Counted from the stretch's first letter, positions 1 through 7,798 are shown. The stretch is 14,851 bases of DNA from Candidatus Gallibacteroides avistercoris (GCA_018714665.1 DVNA01000038.1:1-14851), one strand, 5' to 3'. Notes: generated by a model not told the origin, from the sequence alone. A program made the numbers and translations.

Positions 1-26
1 CCCTTGCAAAGATTCAAACTTTATGA
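1..26 (+). CDS. C-terminal end of an upstream biotin-operon gene (bioF?), partial
   Basis: The frame beginning at base 3 reads LAKIQTL and stops at TGA 24-26, forming an ATGA stop/start overlap with bioG at 23. This is the usual arrangement of translationally coupled operon genes, and bioF commonly precedes bioG in such clusters, so BioF (8-amino-7-oxononanoate synthase) is the likeliest owner. A second frame from base 1 stays open to TAA 49-51 (ending IHIKQ) and cannot be excluded. Too little protein is present for identification; the bioF assignment is inference from context. Confidence 0.3.
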
Positions 27-682
27 AACAGCAATTCATATCAAACAATAACGAACCCAACCTGTTGCTCATCTTCTCGGGATGGGGAACTCATGCCGAA
101 CTGTTTTCCCCATACTCTATCCGACAAACCGATATTTGCGTATGTTATGACTATCGGGAAGACACGTTCGATTGTACCCCTTTTCTACGGTACAAACAGA
201 TCTCGGTTATCGGTTGGTCATTCGGGGTCTGGATGGCAGCATATACACTTTCAAAAACACCGTTAAAGAGCAACAAAAACATTGCCGTTAACGGAACCAT
301 GCGTCCTATCGACGATACATACGGTATCCCCAAAGCCATATTTACCGCAACACTCGACTCTCTGACCGAGACCTCATTTTCAAAATTCCAACGGAGAATT
401 TGTGGAAATGCTAAAAGATACGACCAATTTCACGAGATTCTTTTAAGAAGAGAGATACAAGAAGTTTCCGACGAATTGACAACTTTAAGAAACCGGGTAA
501 AGATACATCCAAATATCTCTTTTTGCTGGGATGAGGCCTATATTGCAGATCGGGATCTCATTTTTTCAGCCGATCGGCAAAGAGATTTTTGGAAACAACA
601 TTCCTCCGCCCGGATCAAAGAGATAGAAGATTTTCATTTACCGAATTTTAAATCGATCTTCGATGAATTGTATAGTCGATAA
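23..682 (+). CDS. bioG: Pimeloyl-ACP methyl ester esterase BioG (DUF452 family)
   Basis: An alpha/beta hydrolase of 219 aa that cleaves the methyl ester of pimeloyl-ACP and so ends the BioC-initiated fatty-acid detour to biotin; it replaces BioH. The N-terminus LLLIFSGWGTH (about residues 14-24) is the BioG oxyanion-side strand, and the nucleophile elbow GWSFG (64-68) places Ser66. AVNGTMRPIDDTYGIP (88-103) is characteristic of the family. Asp178 in the DRDLIF segment and His205 in EDFHLPN complete a plausible triad. No signal peptide, so cytoplasmic. The start ATG overlaps the stop of the upstream gene and the end overlaps the bioC start, consistent with a coupled operon. Length is close to that of known BioG proteins. 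Assignment is secure by motifs and by the adjacent bioC and bioD. Confidence 0.93.
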   Translation: MKQQFISNNNEPNLLLIFSGWGTHAELFSPYSIRQTDICVCYDYREDTFDCTPFLRYKQISVIGWSFGVWMAAYTLSKTPLKSNKNIAVNGTMRPIDDTYGIPKAIFTATLDSLTETSFSKFQRRICGNAKRYDQFHEILLRREIQEVSDELTTLRNRVKIHPNISFCWDEAYIADRDLIFSADRQRDFWKQHSSARIKEIEDFHLPNFKSIFDELYSR

Positions 683-1409
683 AAAAACAATGTCCGAAAG
701 GTTTAAACGCTCGGTCAGGACATATCACCAGGAGGCCACCGTGCAAAAATCGATAGCCGCACATTTATGTCAACGGGTCGGTCCGTATGTTACACAACCG
801 GTATCCTTGTTGGAAATCGGTTGCGGGACAGGATTTCTTACCCAGGAAATCATGAAACACCTGCCGATTTCGTCGGCATTGTTCAACGATATAAATCCGG
901 AAGTGGAACCGTTTATTCGACAATTCTTATCCAAAGAAAGACGTTTTGTAGCTTCGGATGCCGAAACTTTCTCATTTAGTAATTGTTTCGATTTAGTCAT
1001 CTCTTCTTCTGTAATACAATGGTTTAACGATATCGAACATTTTGTTTCTAAAATACATTCCGCTCTTACAGAGAATGGAATAATAGCGCTAAGCACTTTC
1101 GGTGCACAAAATATGCAAGAAATAAAAAAAATTACAGGAGTATCTTTGCCTTATCCCGATATCAGGAAATATGTAAACATTCATTTTCAAATACTCCATT
1201 ACGAAGAACAGCTGCTTAGCATCCCGTTTAAAACGCCGATGGATGTTTTAAAACATCTCAAAAACACCGGGGTAAACGGCATACAAAGAACACATTGGGG
1301 GGTTAAACAACTCCATGACTTTCAAGAAAAATACGAACAATCTTATAAAACCGAATCGGGAGTCTGTCTGACTTATCATCCGGTTTACGTAATCGCTCAA
1401 AAAAAATAA
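663..1409 (+). CDS. bioC: Malonyl-ACP O-methyltransferase BioC
   Basis: SAM-dependent class I methyltransferase of 248 aa that methylates the free carboxyl of malonyl-ACP, disguising it for elongation to pimeloyl-ACP methyl ester. Visible are the BioC N-terminal SERFKRSVRTYHQEATVQ (11-28), SAM motif I LLEIGCGTGFLT (49-60), acidic residues after strands 2 and 3 (FNDIN, Asp76; ASDAE, Asp99), ISSSVIQW (113-120, the BioC equivalent of SNLALQW) and STFGAQNMQEI (144-154). The start at 663 overlaps bioG by 20 bases and keeps the basic VDKKT segment normally found before the ERF motif; ATG 690 (239 aa) is the alternative and would remove the overlap. Neither has a Shine-Dalgarno, as usual in Bacteroidota. 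Cytoplasmic, in operon with bioG and bioD. Confidence 0.94.
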   Translation: MNCIVDKKTMSERFKRSVRTYHQEATVQKSIAAHLCQRVGPYVTQPVSLLEIGCGTGFLTQEIMKHLPISSALFNDINPEVEPFIRQFLSKERRFVASDAETFSFSNCFDLVISSSVIQWFNDIEHFVSKIHSALTENGIIALSTFGAQNMQEIKKITGVSLPYPDIRKYVNIHFQILHYEEQLLSIPFKTPMDVLKHLKNTGVNGIQRTHWGVKQLHDFQEKYEQSYKTESGVCLTYHPVYVIAQKK

Positions 1410-1413
1410 AAGT

Positions 1414-2079
1414 ATGAAAGAAAAAAAAACCTTTTTTGTAAGCGGCATAGATACCAACATCGGGAAATCGTATGCCACCGGATATATAGCCCGTCAATAT
1501 ATGAAAAAAGGCTATAAAACTATTACCCAAAAATTTATCCAGACCGGCAACGTCGGCTTCTCAGAGGATATACAACTTCACCGGAAAATCATGGAGACCG
1601 GTCCTTTACCCGAAGATTATATACTCTTAACAAGTCCTGTTATCTTGCCATACCCGGCCTCTCCACATCTAGCCGCAAAATTGCAAAACACGACCATCCA
1701 CTGTGAAAATATTACCAAAGCGACCAAAATGTTGGAACAAAAATACGACATCGTTTTGGTTGAAGGTGCCGGCGGATTAATGGTTCCGATAACCGAAGAG
1801 TTCTTAACCATCGATTATATCCAGCAAAACAACTATCCCGTTATTCTGGTTACATCCGGGAGATTAGGGAGTATCAATCACACATTACTCTGTTTGGAAG
1901 CCTTGAAAATCAGAAACATAAAGATAGAATCACTTGTTTACAACACCTATCCCCAGACAGATGCCTGTATAGAGAAAGAGACAATACAATATTTAAAAAA
2001 TTACATAAAATGCCACTTGGAAGATACAGCCTTTGAAATCATACCGGAAATAAACATTGATTCCGCAACACAAGAATAA
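1414..2079 (+). CDS. bioD: Dethiobiotin synthetase BioD
   Basis: ATP-dependent dethiobiotin synthetase, 221 aa, which closes the ureido ring of DAPA with CO2. The P-loop is GIDTNIGKS (11-19); lysines of TQKFIQTG (39-45) match the KP-x-x-G substrate/ATP-binding segment, although the usual Pro is Phe here. YPASPHLAA (80-88) is the conserved substrate loop, and VEGAGGLMVPI (116-126) carries the Mg/ATP-binding Glu117 and the G-rich turn. Only four bases separate it from the bioC stop, so it is the third cistron visible. No convincing terminator follows: a short GCAG/CTGC pairing near 2098-2123 is too weak. Next comes a promoter for bamD, so the biotin operon probably ends here. Confidence 0.95.
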   Translation: MKEKKTFFVSGIDTNIGKSYATGYIARQYMKKGYKTITQKFIQTGNVGFSEDIQLHRKIMETGPLPEDYILLTSPVILPYPASPHLAAKLQNTTIHCENITKATKMLEQKYDIVLVEGAGGLMVPITEEFLTIDYIQQNNYPVILVTSGRLGSINHTLLCLEALKIRNIKIESLVYNTYPQTDACIEKETIQYLKNYIKCHLEDTAFEIIPEINIDSATQE

Positions 2080-2140
2080 CATATACAACAACATGGGCAG
2101 AGGCAAACTAAAAACTGCTGACATAGTTAAAATTCATTTT

Positions 2141-2176
2141 TTTGTTTTTAATATTCAAAGGGATTCTCTACATTTG
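2141..2176 (+). promoter_or_regulatory. Bacteroidota-type promoter for bamD-rpoZ
   Basis: TACATTTG at 2169-2176 matches the Bacteroidota -7 element TAnnTTTG exactly and lies 20 bases before the bamD ATG. A TTTG at 2141-2144 could be the -33 element, but the 24-base spacer is longer than the usual 19-21, so the upstream half is uncertain. Confidence 0.55.
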
Positions 2177-2196
2177 CGCATTATTAAAAGAACAAG

Positions 2197-3003
2197 ATGA
2201 AAAAACTTATCTATATACTGTCTCTGTCTTTCATTTTTATATCTTGCAGTGAATACAACCAGATACTGAAAAGCAAAGATTACGAGAAAAAGTATGAATA
2301 TGCCAAAAGATATTATGACGAGAAAAAGTATTCTCGTACTACAACTCTCTTGGGTGATATCGTAACCCTTATGAAAGGTACCCCCAGAGGAGAAGAGTGC
2401 CTCTTCTTGTTAGGGAAAAGCCACTATATGAACCAGGAATATGCCGCAGCAAGCCAATATTTCCGCACCTATTACCGCAACTATCCACGAGGAGAATTTA
2501 ATGAATTGGCGCGCTTTTATTGCGGATACGGATATTACCTCGACTCTCCCGAAGCACGGTTGGATCAATCCACTACTTATCAGGCAATCGATGAACTACA
2601 ATCGTTTTTGGAATATTACCCCAAGAGCATCTATGCCGACAGTGCACAGCAGGCCATCTTCGAACTTCAAGACAAATTGGTGGAAAAAGAGCTGTATAAC
2701 GCCCAATTATATTACAATCTGGGAAATTATTTGATGGCAAACCATTATGAATCGGCTGCTATTACCGCACAAAATGCTTTAAAAGATTACCCCTATTCCA
2801 AATACAAAGAAGAACTTCAATTTTTAATATTGAAGGCCAAATACGAAGAAGCCGTACACAGTATAGAAGAACGGCGTCTGGAACGTTACCGGGACGTAGT
2901 AGACGAATATTATACCTACTTAGCTGAATTTCCCGACGGGAAATATGCCAAAGAGGCAAAAAACATACTGTTAACGGCTGAAAAATATACCAAGAATAAT
3001 TAG
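2197..3003 (+). CDS. bamD: Outer membrane assembly lipoprotein BamD
   Basis: A 268-aa lipoprotein of the BamD/ComL family, the periplasm-facing TPR partner of BamA in beta-barrel insertion. The signal peptide MKKLIYILSLSFIFIS ends in a lipobox with Cys17. YNQILKSKDYEKKYEYAKRY opens the first TPR; further repeats follow with the BamD-type ATLLGDI/YRTYYRNYPRGEF pattern (about 55-105), the spacer with EARLDQSTTYQAIDELQSFL (about 118-138), and YNLGNYLMANHYESAAITAQNAL (about 172-195). Length is normal for Bacteroidota BamD. It starts its own transcript (TAnnTTTG 20 bases upstream) and is followed after 12 bases by rpoZ, a pairing I know from other Bacteroidota genomes. Confidence 0.92.
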   Translation: MKKLIYILSLSFIFISCSEYNQILKSKDYEKKYEYAKRYYDEKKYSRTTTLLGDIVTLMKGTPRGEECLFLLGKSHYMNQEYAAASQYFRTYYRNYPRGEFNELARFYCGYGYYLDSPEARLDQSTTYQAIDELQSFLEYYPKSIYADSAQQAIFELQDKLVEKELYNAQLYYNLGNYLMANHYESAAITAQNALKDYPYSKYKEELQFLILKAKYEEAVHSIEERRLERYRDVVDEYYTYLAEFPDGKYAKEAKNILLTAEKYTKNN

Positions 3004-3015
3004 TTGTTATTAAAT

Positions 3016-3348
3016 ATGGATTATAAGAAAACAAATGCGCCCACCAATACGGTAACGCGCGACATGATGGCATTGGCTGATATGACGGGTAACGTGTACG
3101 AAACGGTTCGTATCATCGGGAAAAGAGCAAATCAAATCGCAGTAGAGATGAAATCCGATCTCGAAAAGAAATTACAAGAGTTTGCCTCCTACAACGACAA
3201 TTTGGAAGAGGTGTTTGAAAACAGAGAACAGATTGAAATATCCCGTTACTACGAAAAACTTCCGAAACCGACCTTGATTGCCGCACAGGAATTTATAGAA
3301 GGAAAAGTATATTTCAAAAATCCTGCAAAGGAAAAAGACAATATATAA
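3016..3348 (+). CDS. rpoZ: DNA-directed RNA polymerase omega subunit, Bacteroidota form
   Basis: A 110-aa soluble protein with the Bacteroidota omega sequence: DYKKTNAPTNTVTRDMM (2-18), then TGNVYETVRIIGKRANQIA (25-43), which is the RpoZ alpha-helical core that clamps the beta' subunit, then the lineage-typical ASYNDNLEEVFENREQIEISRYYEKLPKPT and a basic FKNPAKEKDNI tail. The start is ATG 3016; an upstream TTG in frame (3004) would add only MLLN and is not credible. It lies 12 bases after bamD, so both are likely co-transcribed, and a hairpin terminator follows at 3373. Confidence 0.87.
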   Translation: MDYKKTNAPTNTVTRDMMALADMTGNVYETVRIIGKRANQIAVEMKSDLEKKLQEFASYNDNLEEVFENREQIEISRYYEKLPKPTLIAAQEFIEGKVYFKNPAKEKDNI

Positions 3349-3372
3349 TATCCTGGATATAAAGATATAAAG

Positions 3373-3436
3373 CCGGATATGCTGAATATTACGACACATT
3401 ATGTGAGTGTTCAGTATATATCCGGTTTCTTTTTAT
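3373..3436 (+). terminator. Intrinsic terminator after rpoZ, abutting the next gene
   Basis: CCGGATATGCTGAA (3373-3386) pairs with TTCAGTATATATCCGG (3410-3425), with a two-base bulge; an inner CACAT/ATGTG pairing can extend the stem. TTTCTTTTTATT follows at 3426. This fits a terminator for bamD-rpoZ, yet the next coding start is only about 8 bases further on. Confidence 0.75.
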
Positions 3437-3443
3437 TAAAAAT

Positions 3444-4382
3444 ATGATAACTAAGTTTGTCCTATCGGCGTTATGCCTGATATGCATGAGTGGTTGTTCG
3501 GATGTCCAAAATACGGCAGACCGGGTAAAAGGCATACAAGAAGAGAATTTTTATTACATCGACAACGGAATTGTCCGTTTAGGCATAGACTTGGAACGAG
3601 GTGGAAGCATATTCTATTTTGCAGAATCTTCTACCCGGAGAAACGTTTTGAACCATGCCGACGAGGGGAGGTTCATCCAACAATCCTATTACGGAGAACC
3701 GGACAGCAGCCGCTGGATAAACCAACCGTGGGTATGGAATCCGATACAAGGAGGCGGATGTCACGGAGAAAAGGCTCGTATATTGAAAAAAAAGATAGAT
3801 GAATACACCATCAACATCCTCTCCGAACCTGTGCATTGGGCATCCGGTACATCCATACAAGATGCCGAAATGGAAGAGATAATAACACTGAACGAACGTA
3901 TGGCCCATATACACTACATTTTCAGAAATACGGGGGAAAATGCGAAGGACCATCCCGCCACGAACCAAGAATTACCAGCAGTATTTGTCGATGCAAACTT
4001 GCCATACCTGACATATTACGGAGGGAAATCTCCCTGGACAGATGATTCTTTAACAATAGTCATTCCCGGATGGCCCAACGAAACCCATACCCGGACAGAG
4101 GAATGGGCCGCTTATACCGATTCCACACAATGGGGTATAGGTGTTTATACTCCCGGCACTACCGTTTCGACGGCATATCGATTTGCAGGAGACGGAACGA
4201 CCGGTCCCCAAGGAAGTGCTTGCTCCTATTTCGCACCCGTCAGAACCTTCGCCGTTACCAAAGGTCTCGTTTTTGAATACGATGTGTTTTTGTACATCGG
4301 TACCGTATCCGAAATCCGAAAAGCATTTAAACAGGTTTACCAGAAAAATAGAACCGAGGGAAATAACATAAAACCCGAATAA
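3444..4382 (+). CDS. Secreted lipoprotein of unknown function
   Basis: 312 aa with an SPII signal (MITKFVLSALCLICMSGC, Cys18), so exported and probably anchored in the envelope. The mature part has no membrane segments and alternates short strands with aromatic-rich turns: NGIVRLGIDLERGGSIFYF (about 41-59), GRFIQQSYYG (about 76-85), WVWNPIQGGGCHGEKARIL (about 96-114), HIHYIFRNTGEN, NQELPAVFVDANL, TEEWAAYTDSTQWGIGVYTPG (about 218-238) and YFAPVRTF. The pattern suggests a beta-sandwich carbohydrate-active or carbohydrate-binding protein, and I recall similar uncharacterised proteins, but I cannot name a family or a catalytic residue. It stands between rpoZ and the DUF4293 gene, just past a terminator and with no TAnnTTTG box in the 95-base gap, so its transcription is unexplained. 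Function left open. Confidence 0.8.
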   Translation: MITKFVLSALCLICMSGCSDVQNTADRVKGIQEENFYYIDNGIVRLGIDLERGGSIFYFAESSTRRNVLNHADEGRFIQQSYYGEPDSSRWINQPWVWNPIQGGGCHGEKARILKKKIDEYTINILSEPVHWASGTSIQDAEMEEIITLNERMAHIHYIFRNTGENAKDHPATNQELPAVFVDANLPYLTYYGGKSPWTDDSLTIVIPGWPNETHTRTEEWAAYTDSTQWGIGVYTPGTTVSTAYRFAGDGTTGPQGSACSYFAPVRTFAVTKGLVFEYDVFLYIGTVSEIRKAFKQVYQKNRTEGNNIKPE

Positions 4383-4427
4383 ACGACCAATTGTTATATA
4401 AAAGAACAATGTTAAACAGAATATTAT

Positions 4428-4435
4428 TACTTTTG
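4428..4435 (+). promoter_or_regulatory. Promoter -7 element for the DUF4293 gene
   Basis: TACTTTTG matches TAnnTTTG exactly and lies 26 bases before the ATG at 4462. No TTTG is found at the expected -33 distance, so this is a half-supported promoter. Confidence 0.5.
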
Positions 4436-4461
4436 CAAAACAGAGAAAACATATTTGAATT

Positions 4462-4920
4462 ATGATACAACGAATCCAATCTTTTTACCTGCTTTTAGTA
4501 GCATTGCTCATGTTGGCGATGCTATTCGTTCCCTTTGCTGATTTTAACAACGAAACCGCCTCTTATATTTTCAAGGCGAAAGGAGTATATACGCCCAGCG
4601 ATCCTCCTACATTGGTATATGCCGCATGGTCGTTGTTTGCGCTCTTGATTCTGACCGTTATATTGCCAGTAATAACAATCTTCAAATATAAAAAACGCAT
4701 CTTGCAAATGCGATTGTGTTTACTTAACGGCATATTAATCGTTGCTTTTTACGGTGTATTTTTTATTTACTGGTGGTTATTAAGCCGTGATCTGTCGGTG
4801 GAAACAACATTCAAAGCGACGTTGGCAATGCCTGCTGTGGCTTTGATACTGGATTATATGGCCGCACGTTGTATTTTGCAAGATGAACTTTTGGTACGGT
4901 CGGAATCCAGAATCCGCTAA
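4462..4920 (+). CDS. DUF4293 family four-helix membrane protein
   Basis: 152 aa beginning MIQRIQSFYLLLVALLM, the signature start of DUF4293, a family found in Bacteroidota and of unknown function. Four hydrophobic segments are visible at about 7-27, 52-75, 85-108 and 121-136, with a short extracytoplasmic loop (FNNETASYIFKAKG, about 28-41) after the first and the basic KYKKRILQMR turn between the second and third, giving inner-membrane topology. The C-terminus is soluble and charged. In related genomes the gene usually follows bamD-rpoZ; here a lipoprotein gene intervenes. It has its own -7 box. No enzymatic motif is seen. Confidence 0.87.
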   Translation: MIQRIQSFYLLLVALLMLAMLFVPFADFNNETASYIFKAKGVYTPSDPPTLVYAAWSLFALLILTVILPVITIFKYKKRILQMRLCLLNGILIVAFYGVFFIYWWLLSRDLSVETTFKATLAMPAVALILDYMAARCILQDELLVRSESRIR

Positions 4921-5025
4921 GGACAACCGAATAAACTTCTTAACGGCGGCTGACTCTATACCATTGTACCATCAGAAAGACATTTTCTCTTCCTGATTAA
5001 ACGGACAACAACATAATTGCCAGAC

Positions 5026-5667
5026 ATGAGAATGATAAAATACATATGGGTATTTTTTATTTTTATCCCGGCGATGTGTATCGCTCAGGAAGAGACAAAA
5101 CTTGGAACTCACAACAGTCTGACCTATCTATCCCCTCAATGGTATTTTCGCTGGCTGAACTTCACGTCGAAATGTCAAGACCTGACCATCGAAGAACAAT
5201 ATGACTTCGGTGTTCGGTATTTCGATTTCCGAATCAAATTTACCCGAAAGGGAGAAGTCCGGGCCGGGCACGGAATTATGACCTATAAAGCCGATTTCGA
5301 CAGTATTTATAGCTTCTTGAATAAAAAGGGAGATTGCTATATCAACATTGTATTGGAAAATTTTGCGTGGCAAAAAAAGAAGAAAGATTCCCTTTTCATC
5401 TGTTATGTCAACGAAGTTGTACAAAAATATCCTCGCATACGATTTGTCGGAGGCGAGAAGAAACGTCCGTGGACACCACTCGTCCCTTTGGGAAATGTCC
5501 CGGTCAAGGCTTGTTTTGAGTTCTATGAAAAAGAACGCAAAAAGTTTCCCCTTCCCCGTTATTATGCCCGCAAAAGGAATCAAGGATATTGGGAAAACGT
5601 CGATAGTAACGCATATAGTTTATTCGATTTTATAGAAATACACGCGATACGAAAGGACTCTTTTTAA
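5026..5667 (+). CDS. Secreted PI-PLC X-domain-like protein
   Basis: 213 aa from ATG 5026 (ATG 5032 is also possible; an in-frame TTG at 5017 is not needed). A signal peptide (IKYIWVFFIFIPAMCIA) predicts export. The mature N-terminus carries the phosphatidylinositol-specific phospholipase C X-domain pattern: LGTHNSLTY (His29, general-base position), the Q-rich/IEEQ helix, GVRYFDFRIK and RAGHGIMTY (His82, general-acid position), then DFDSIYSFLNKKGDCYINIVLEN, matching the TIM-barrel strands. Such enzymes cleave inositol phospholipids or glycosyl-PI anchors without calcium; the substrate here is unknown. It is short (bacterial PI-PLCs are about 300 aa) and the C-terminal barrel strands look reduced, so it may be a minimal or weak member. 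The weak TACCATTG at 4959 may be its promoter. Confidence 0.75.
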   Translation: MRMIKYIWVFFIFIPAMCIAQEETKLGTHNSLTYLSPQWYFRWLNFTSKCQDLTIEEQYDFGVRYFDFRIKFTRKGEVRAGHGIMTYKADFDSIYSFLNKKGDCYINIVLENFAWQKKKKDSLFICYVNEVVQKYPRIRFVGGEKKRPWTPLVPLGNVPVKACFEFYEKERKKFPLPRYYARKRNQGYWENVDSNAYSLFDFIEIHAIRKDSF

Positions 5668-5673
5668 CAGAGA

Positions 5674-5704
5674 TTTGCTTATCCTTATTTTTTCCCTACC
5701 TTTG
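5674..5704 (+). promoter_or_regulatory. Canonical Bacteroides promoter for the GH127-type gene
   Basis: TTTG at 5674-5677, a 19-base spacer and TACCTTTG at 5697-5704 match the Bacteroidota sigma consensus TTTG-N19-TAnnTTTG at every defined position. The start codon lies 39 bases after the -7 element, implying a leader of about 30 nt. Confidence 0.82.
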
Positions 5705-5743
5705 TAAATATCTAATCACACAAATTTCAAAACACACCAACAA

Positions 5744-7777
5744 ATGAAAATCTTCTCCGTCTTATTTTGCTTTTTATGGTTATTGCACTATCCCGCCTTG
5801 GGAGCAGAAAAAAACACAGAAAACAATTACACCCGAAACAATCGTTATCCGTTATTACAGAAGCCATATATGGACCTTCCTATCGGAACCATAAAACCGG
5901 AAGGTTGGCTTAAAGAACAACTAAACCGTATGCAGACCGGGATGACCGGTCATTTAGACACGGTGTATGAAAAGGTAATGGGTAAACGCAACGGCTGGTT
6001 AGGAGGAGACGGCGATGTTTGGGAACGCGGTCCCTATTGGATTGACGGGTTGTTGCCATTGGCCTATATATTAGAGGATAAAGAGCTGATAGAAAAGGTA
6101 CAACCTTGGATAGAATGGGCATTAGCTTCGCAAAAGGAGGACGGCTACTTCGGCCCGGATACTGACCGAGAATATGAAGAAGGATTACAACGGGACAACT
6201 CCCACGACTGGTGGCCCAAAATGGTAGTATTGAAAATCATGCAACAATACTATTCTGCCACGAACGACCCACGGGTAATCGATTTTATGACCAAATACTT
6301 CAAATACCAATTAAAACAGCTTCCTGACAATCCCCTGGGCAAATGGACTTTCTGGGCCGAACAACGGGCTGGCGATAACCTGGCCGTTGTATATTGGTTA
6401 TATAACATAACTGGCGACCGTTTCCTGCTGGATTTAGGACATCTGCTTCACAAACAAGCGTTCAACTGGACAGACGTATTCCTGAACCAAAACCACCTCT
6501 ACCGCCAGAACAGTATGCATTGTGTCAATTTAGGACAAGGTTTTAAGGAGCCGGTTATTTATTACCAACAAAATAAAGACCCCAAACAACTGGAAGCAGT
6601 CAACAAAGCGGCTGACATGATTCGCAACACAATCGGTCTTCCTACCGGATTATGGGCCGGAGATGAATTGATTCGTTTTGGAGATCCCACCTACGGATCA
6701 GAATTGTGCACGGCCGTGGAGATGATGTTTTCGCTCGAAGAGATCATCAAAATCACCGGCGATATGCGATGGGCCGATTATTTGGAACGGGTTGCCTATA
6801 ACGCCTTACCGACACAATCCACAGACAACTACGATGCCCGTCAATATTACCAACAAACCAACCAAGTAGAAATAACCAAGAAACTTCGGAACTTTTCTAC
6901 TCCTCACGGTGATACGGATATCCTAATGGGTGTCCTTACCGGTTATCCATGCTGCACCTCCAATATGCATCAGGGATGGCCCAAATTGGTACAAAACCTC
7001 TGGTACGCTACCGTCGATAACGGATTGGCTGCTTTGATATATGCTCCCTCCAACATTACCACAGCGGTTGCCGGCGGTATTCCGGTCAAAATAGAAGAGA
7101 ATACGAACTATCCTTTTGAAGAAACCGTTCGTTTCAAAGTAAATTTCCCGGACAAGAAAAACAAAAAAGCGACCTTCCCCCTTCACCTGCGTATCCCCGA
7201 ATGGTGTAAAAACCCGACCGTACAAATCAACGGAACGAATGTTTCCGGAGAGATGTTTACTGACCGGGTGATGAAGATCAACCGCGAATGGAACGATCAG
7301 GATGAGTTGGTCGTGGAATTCCCTGCTCAAATCAACGTCAGCTATTGGTATGCCGGAGCTGCCGTGATTGAACGAGGTCCGCTGATTTACGCCCTCAAAA
7401 TGAATGAACAATGGGCCAAAAAGGAGTTCGGTGAGTCTGAAAAGCAATATGGGGAGTGGTATTACGAGGTGACCTCCTCCTCTCCATGGAACTTCTCGTT
7501 ATTAAGGGAAAATCTGAACCGGGAAAATCTGAATAAAGCATTCATCGTGGAAAAGAAAGAGACGATATCCGCTTATCCCTGGACCCTGCAAGACGCTCCC
7601 ATCACCATCAAGACAAAAGCACGGAAAATTCCCAGTTGGCAATTATACAACGGATCGGCCGGCCCTGTCAATTATTTGGCCCAACTTTTGAACGATGTAA
7701 GTCCGGTGGTAGAAGAAATTGAATTAATTCCCTATGGATGTACCACTTTACGTATTACGGAGTTTCCCGTACGATAA
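5744..7777 (+). CDS. Secreted GH127-type (DUF1680) beta-L-arabinofuranosidase-like enzyme
   Basis: 677 aa with a cleavable signal peptide (MKIFSVLFCFLWLLHYPALGA). The (alpha/alpha)6 barrel of the DUF1680/beta-L-arabinofuranosidase family spans about 40-425 and a beta-sandwich region about 430-675. Family landmarks: GDGDVWERGPYWIDGLLPLAY (about 88-108), HDWWPKMVVLKIM (154-166), NSMHCVNLGQGFKEP (256-270), YGSELCTAVEMM (317-328) and TGYPCCTSNMHQGWP (399-413). Glu320, Cys322, Cys403 and Cys404 correspond to the zinc-bound Glu and Cys residues of HypBA1, Cys403 being the nucleophile position, so it should be active. The usual product call is exo-beta-L-arabinofuranosidase, but related CAZy families share this fold and the substrate is not proven. 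It has its own perfect promoter and converges on a GH43 lipoprotein gene, hinting at arabinose-containing glycans. Confidence 0.88.
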   Translation: MKIFSVLFCFLWLLHYPALGAEKNTENNYTRNNRYPLLQKPYMDLPIGTIKPEGWLKEQLNRMQTGMTGHLDTVYEKVMGKRNGWLGGDGDVWERGPYWIDGLLPLAYILEDKELIEKVQPWIEWALASQKEDGYFGPDTDREYEEGLQRDNSHDWWPKMVVLKIMQQYYSATNDPRVIDFMTKYFKYQLKQLPDNPLGKWTFWAEQRAGDNLAVVYWLYNITGDRFLLDLGHLLHKQAFNWTDVFLNQNHLYRQNSMHCVNLGQGFKEPVIYYQQNKDPKQLEAVNKAADMIRNTIGLPTGLWAGDELIRFGDPTYGSELCTAVEMMFSLEEIIKITGDMRWADYLERVAYNALPTQSTDNYDARQYYQQTNQVEITKKLRNFSTPHGDTDILMGVLTGYPCCTSNMHQGWPKLVQNLWYATVDNGLAALIYAPSNITTAVAGGIPVKIEENTNYPFEETVRFKVNFPDKKNKKATFPLHLRIPEWCKNPTVQINGTNVSGEMFTDRVMKINREWNDQDELVVEFPAQINVSYWYAGAAVIERGPLIYALKMNEQWAKKEFGESEKQYGEWYYEVTSSSPWNFSLLRENLNRENLNKAFIVEKKETISAYPWTLQDAPITIKTKARKIPSWQLYNGSAGPVNYLAQLLNDVSPVVEEIELIPYGCTTLRITEFPVR

Positions 7778-7798
7778 CGGGGAAATACATAGCAAAAA

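Noticed and set aside
1248..1530. - strand open frames opposite bioC/bioD with hydrophobic, Phe-rich translations
   Set aside because: They are antisense to the A-rich junction of bioC and bioD; the Phe runs come from poly-A on the coding strand.
2098..2123. GCAG/CTGC pairing after bioD as a terminator
   Set aside because: Only about five pairs around a long loop and no T-tract directly after; likely chance.
3349..3359. Short palindrome TATCC-T-GGATA at the rpoZ stop
   Set aside because: Only five bases per arm next to another GGATAT run; expected by chance in this A/T-rich gap.
4959..4966. TACCATTG as a promoter for the PI-PLC-like gene
   Set aside because: One mismatch from TAnnTTTG, no TTTG at the -33 distance, and 59 bases from the ATG; possible but not strong enough to list.
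4971..4997. Inverted repeat ATCAGAAAGA/TCTTCCTGAT between the DUF4293 and PI-PLC-like genes
   Set aside because: Ten pairs with one mismatch, but no T-run follows and the stem is A/T-rich, so it is not a convincing terminator or operator.
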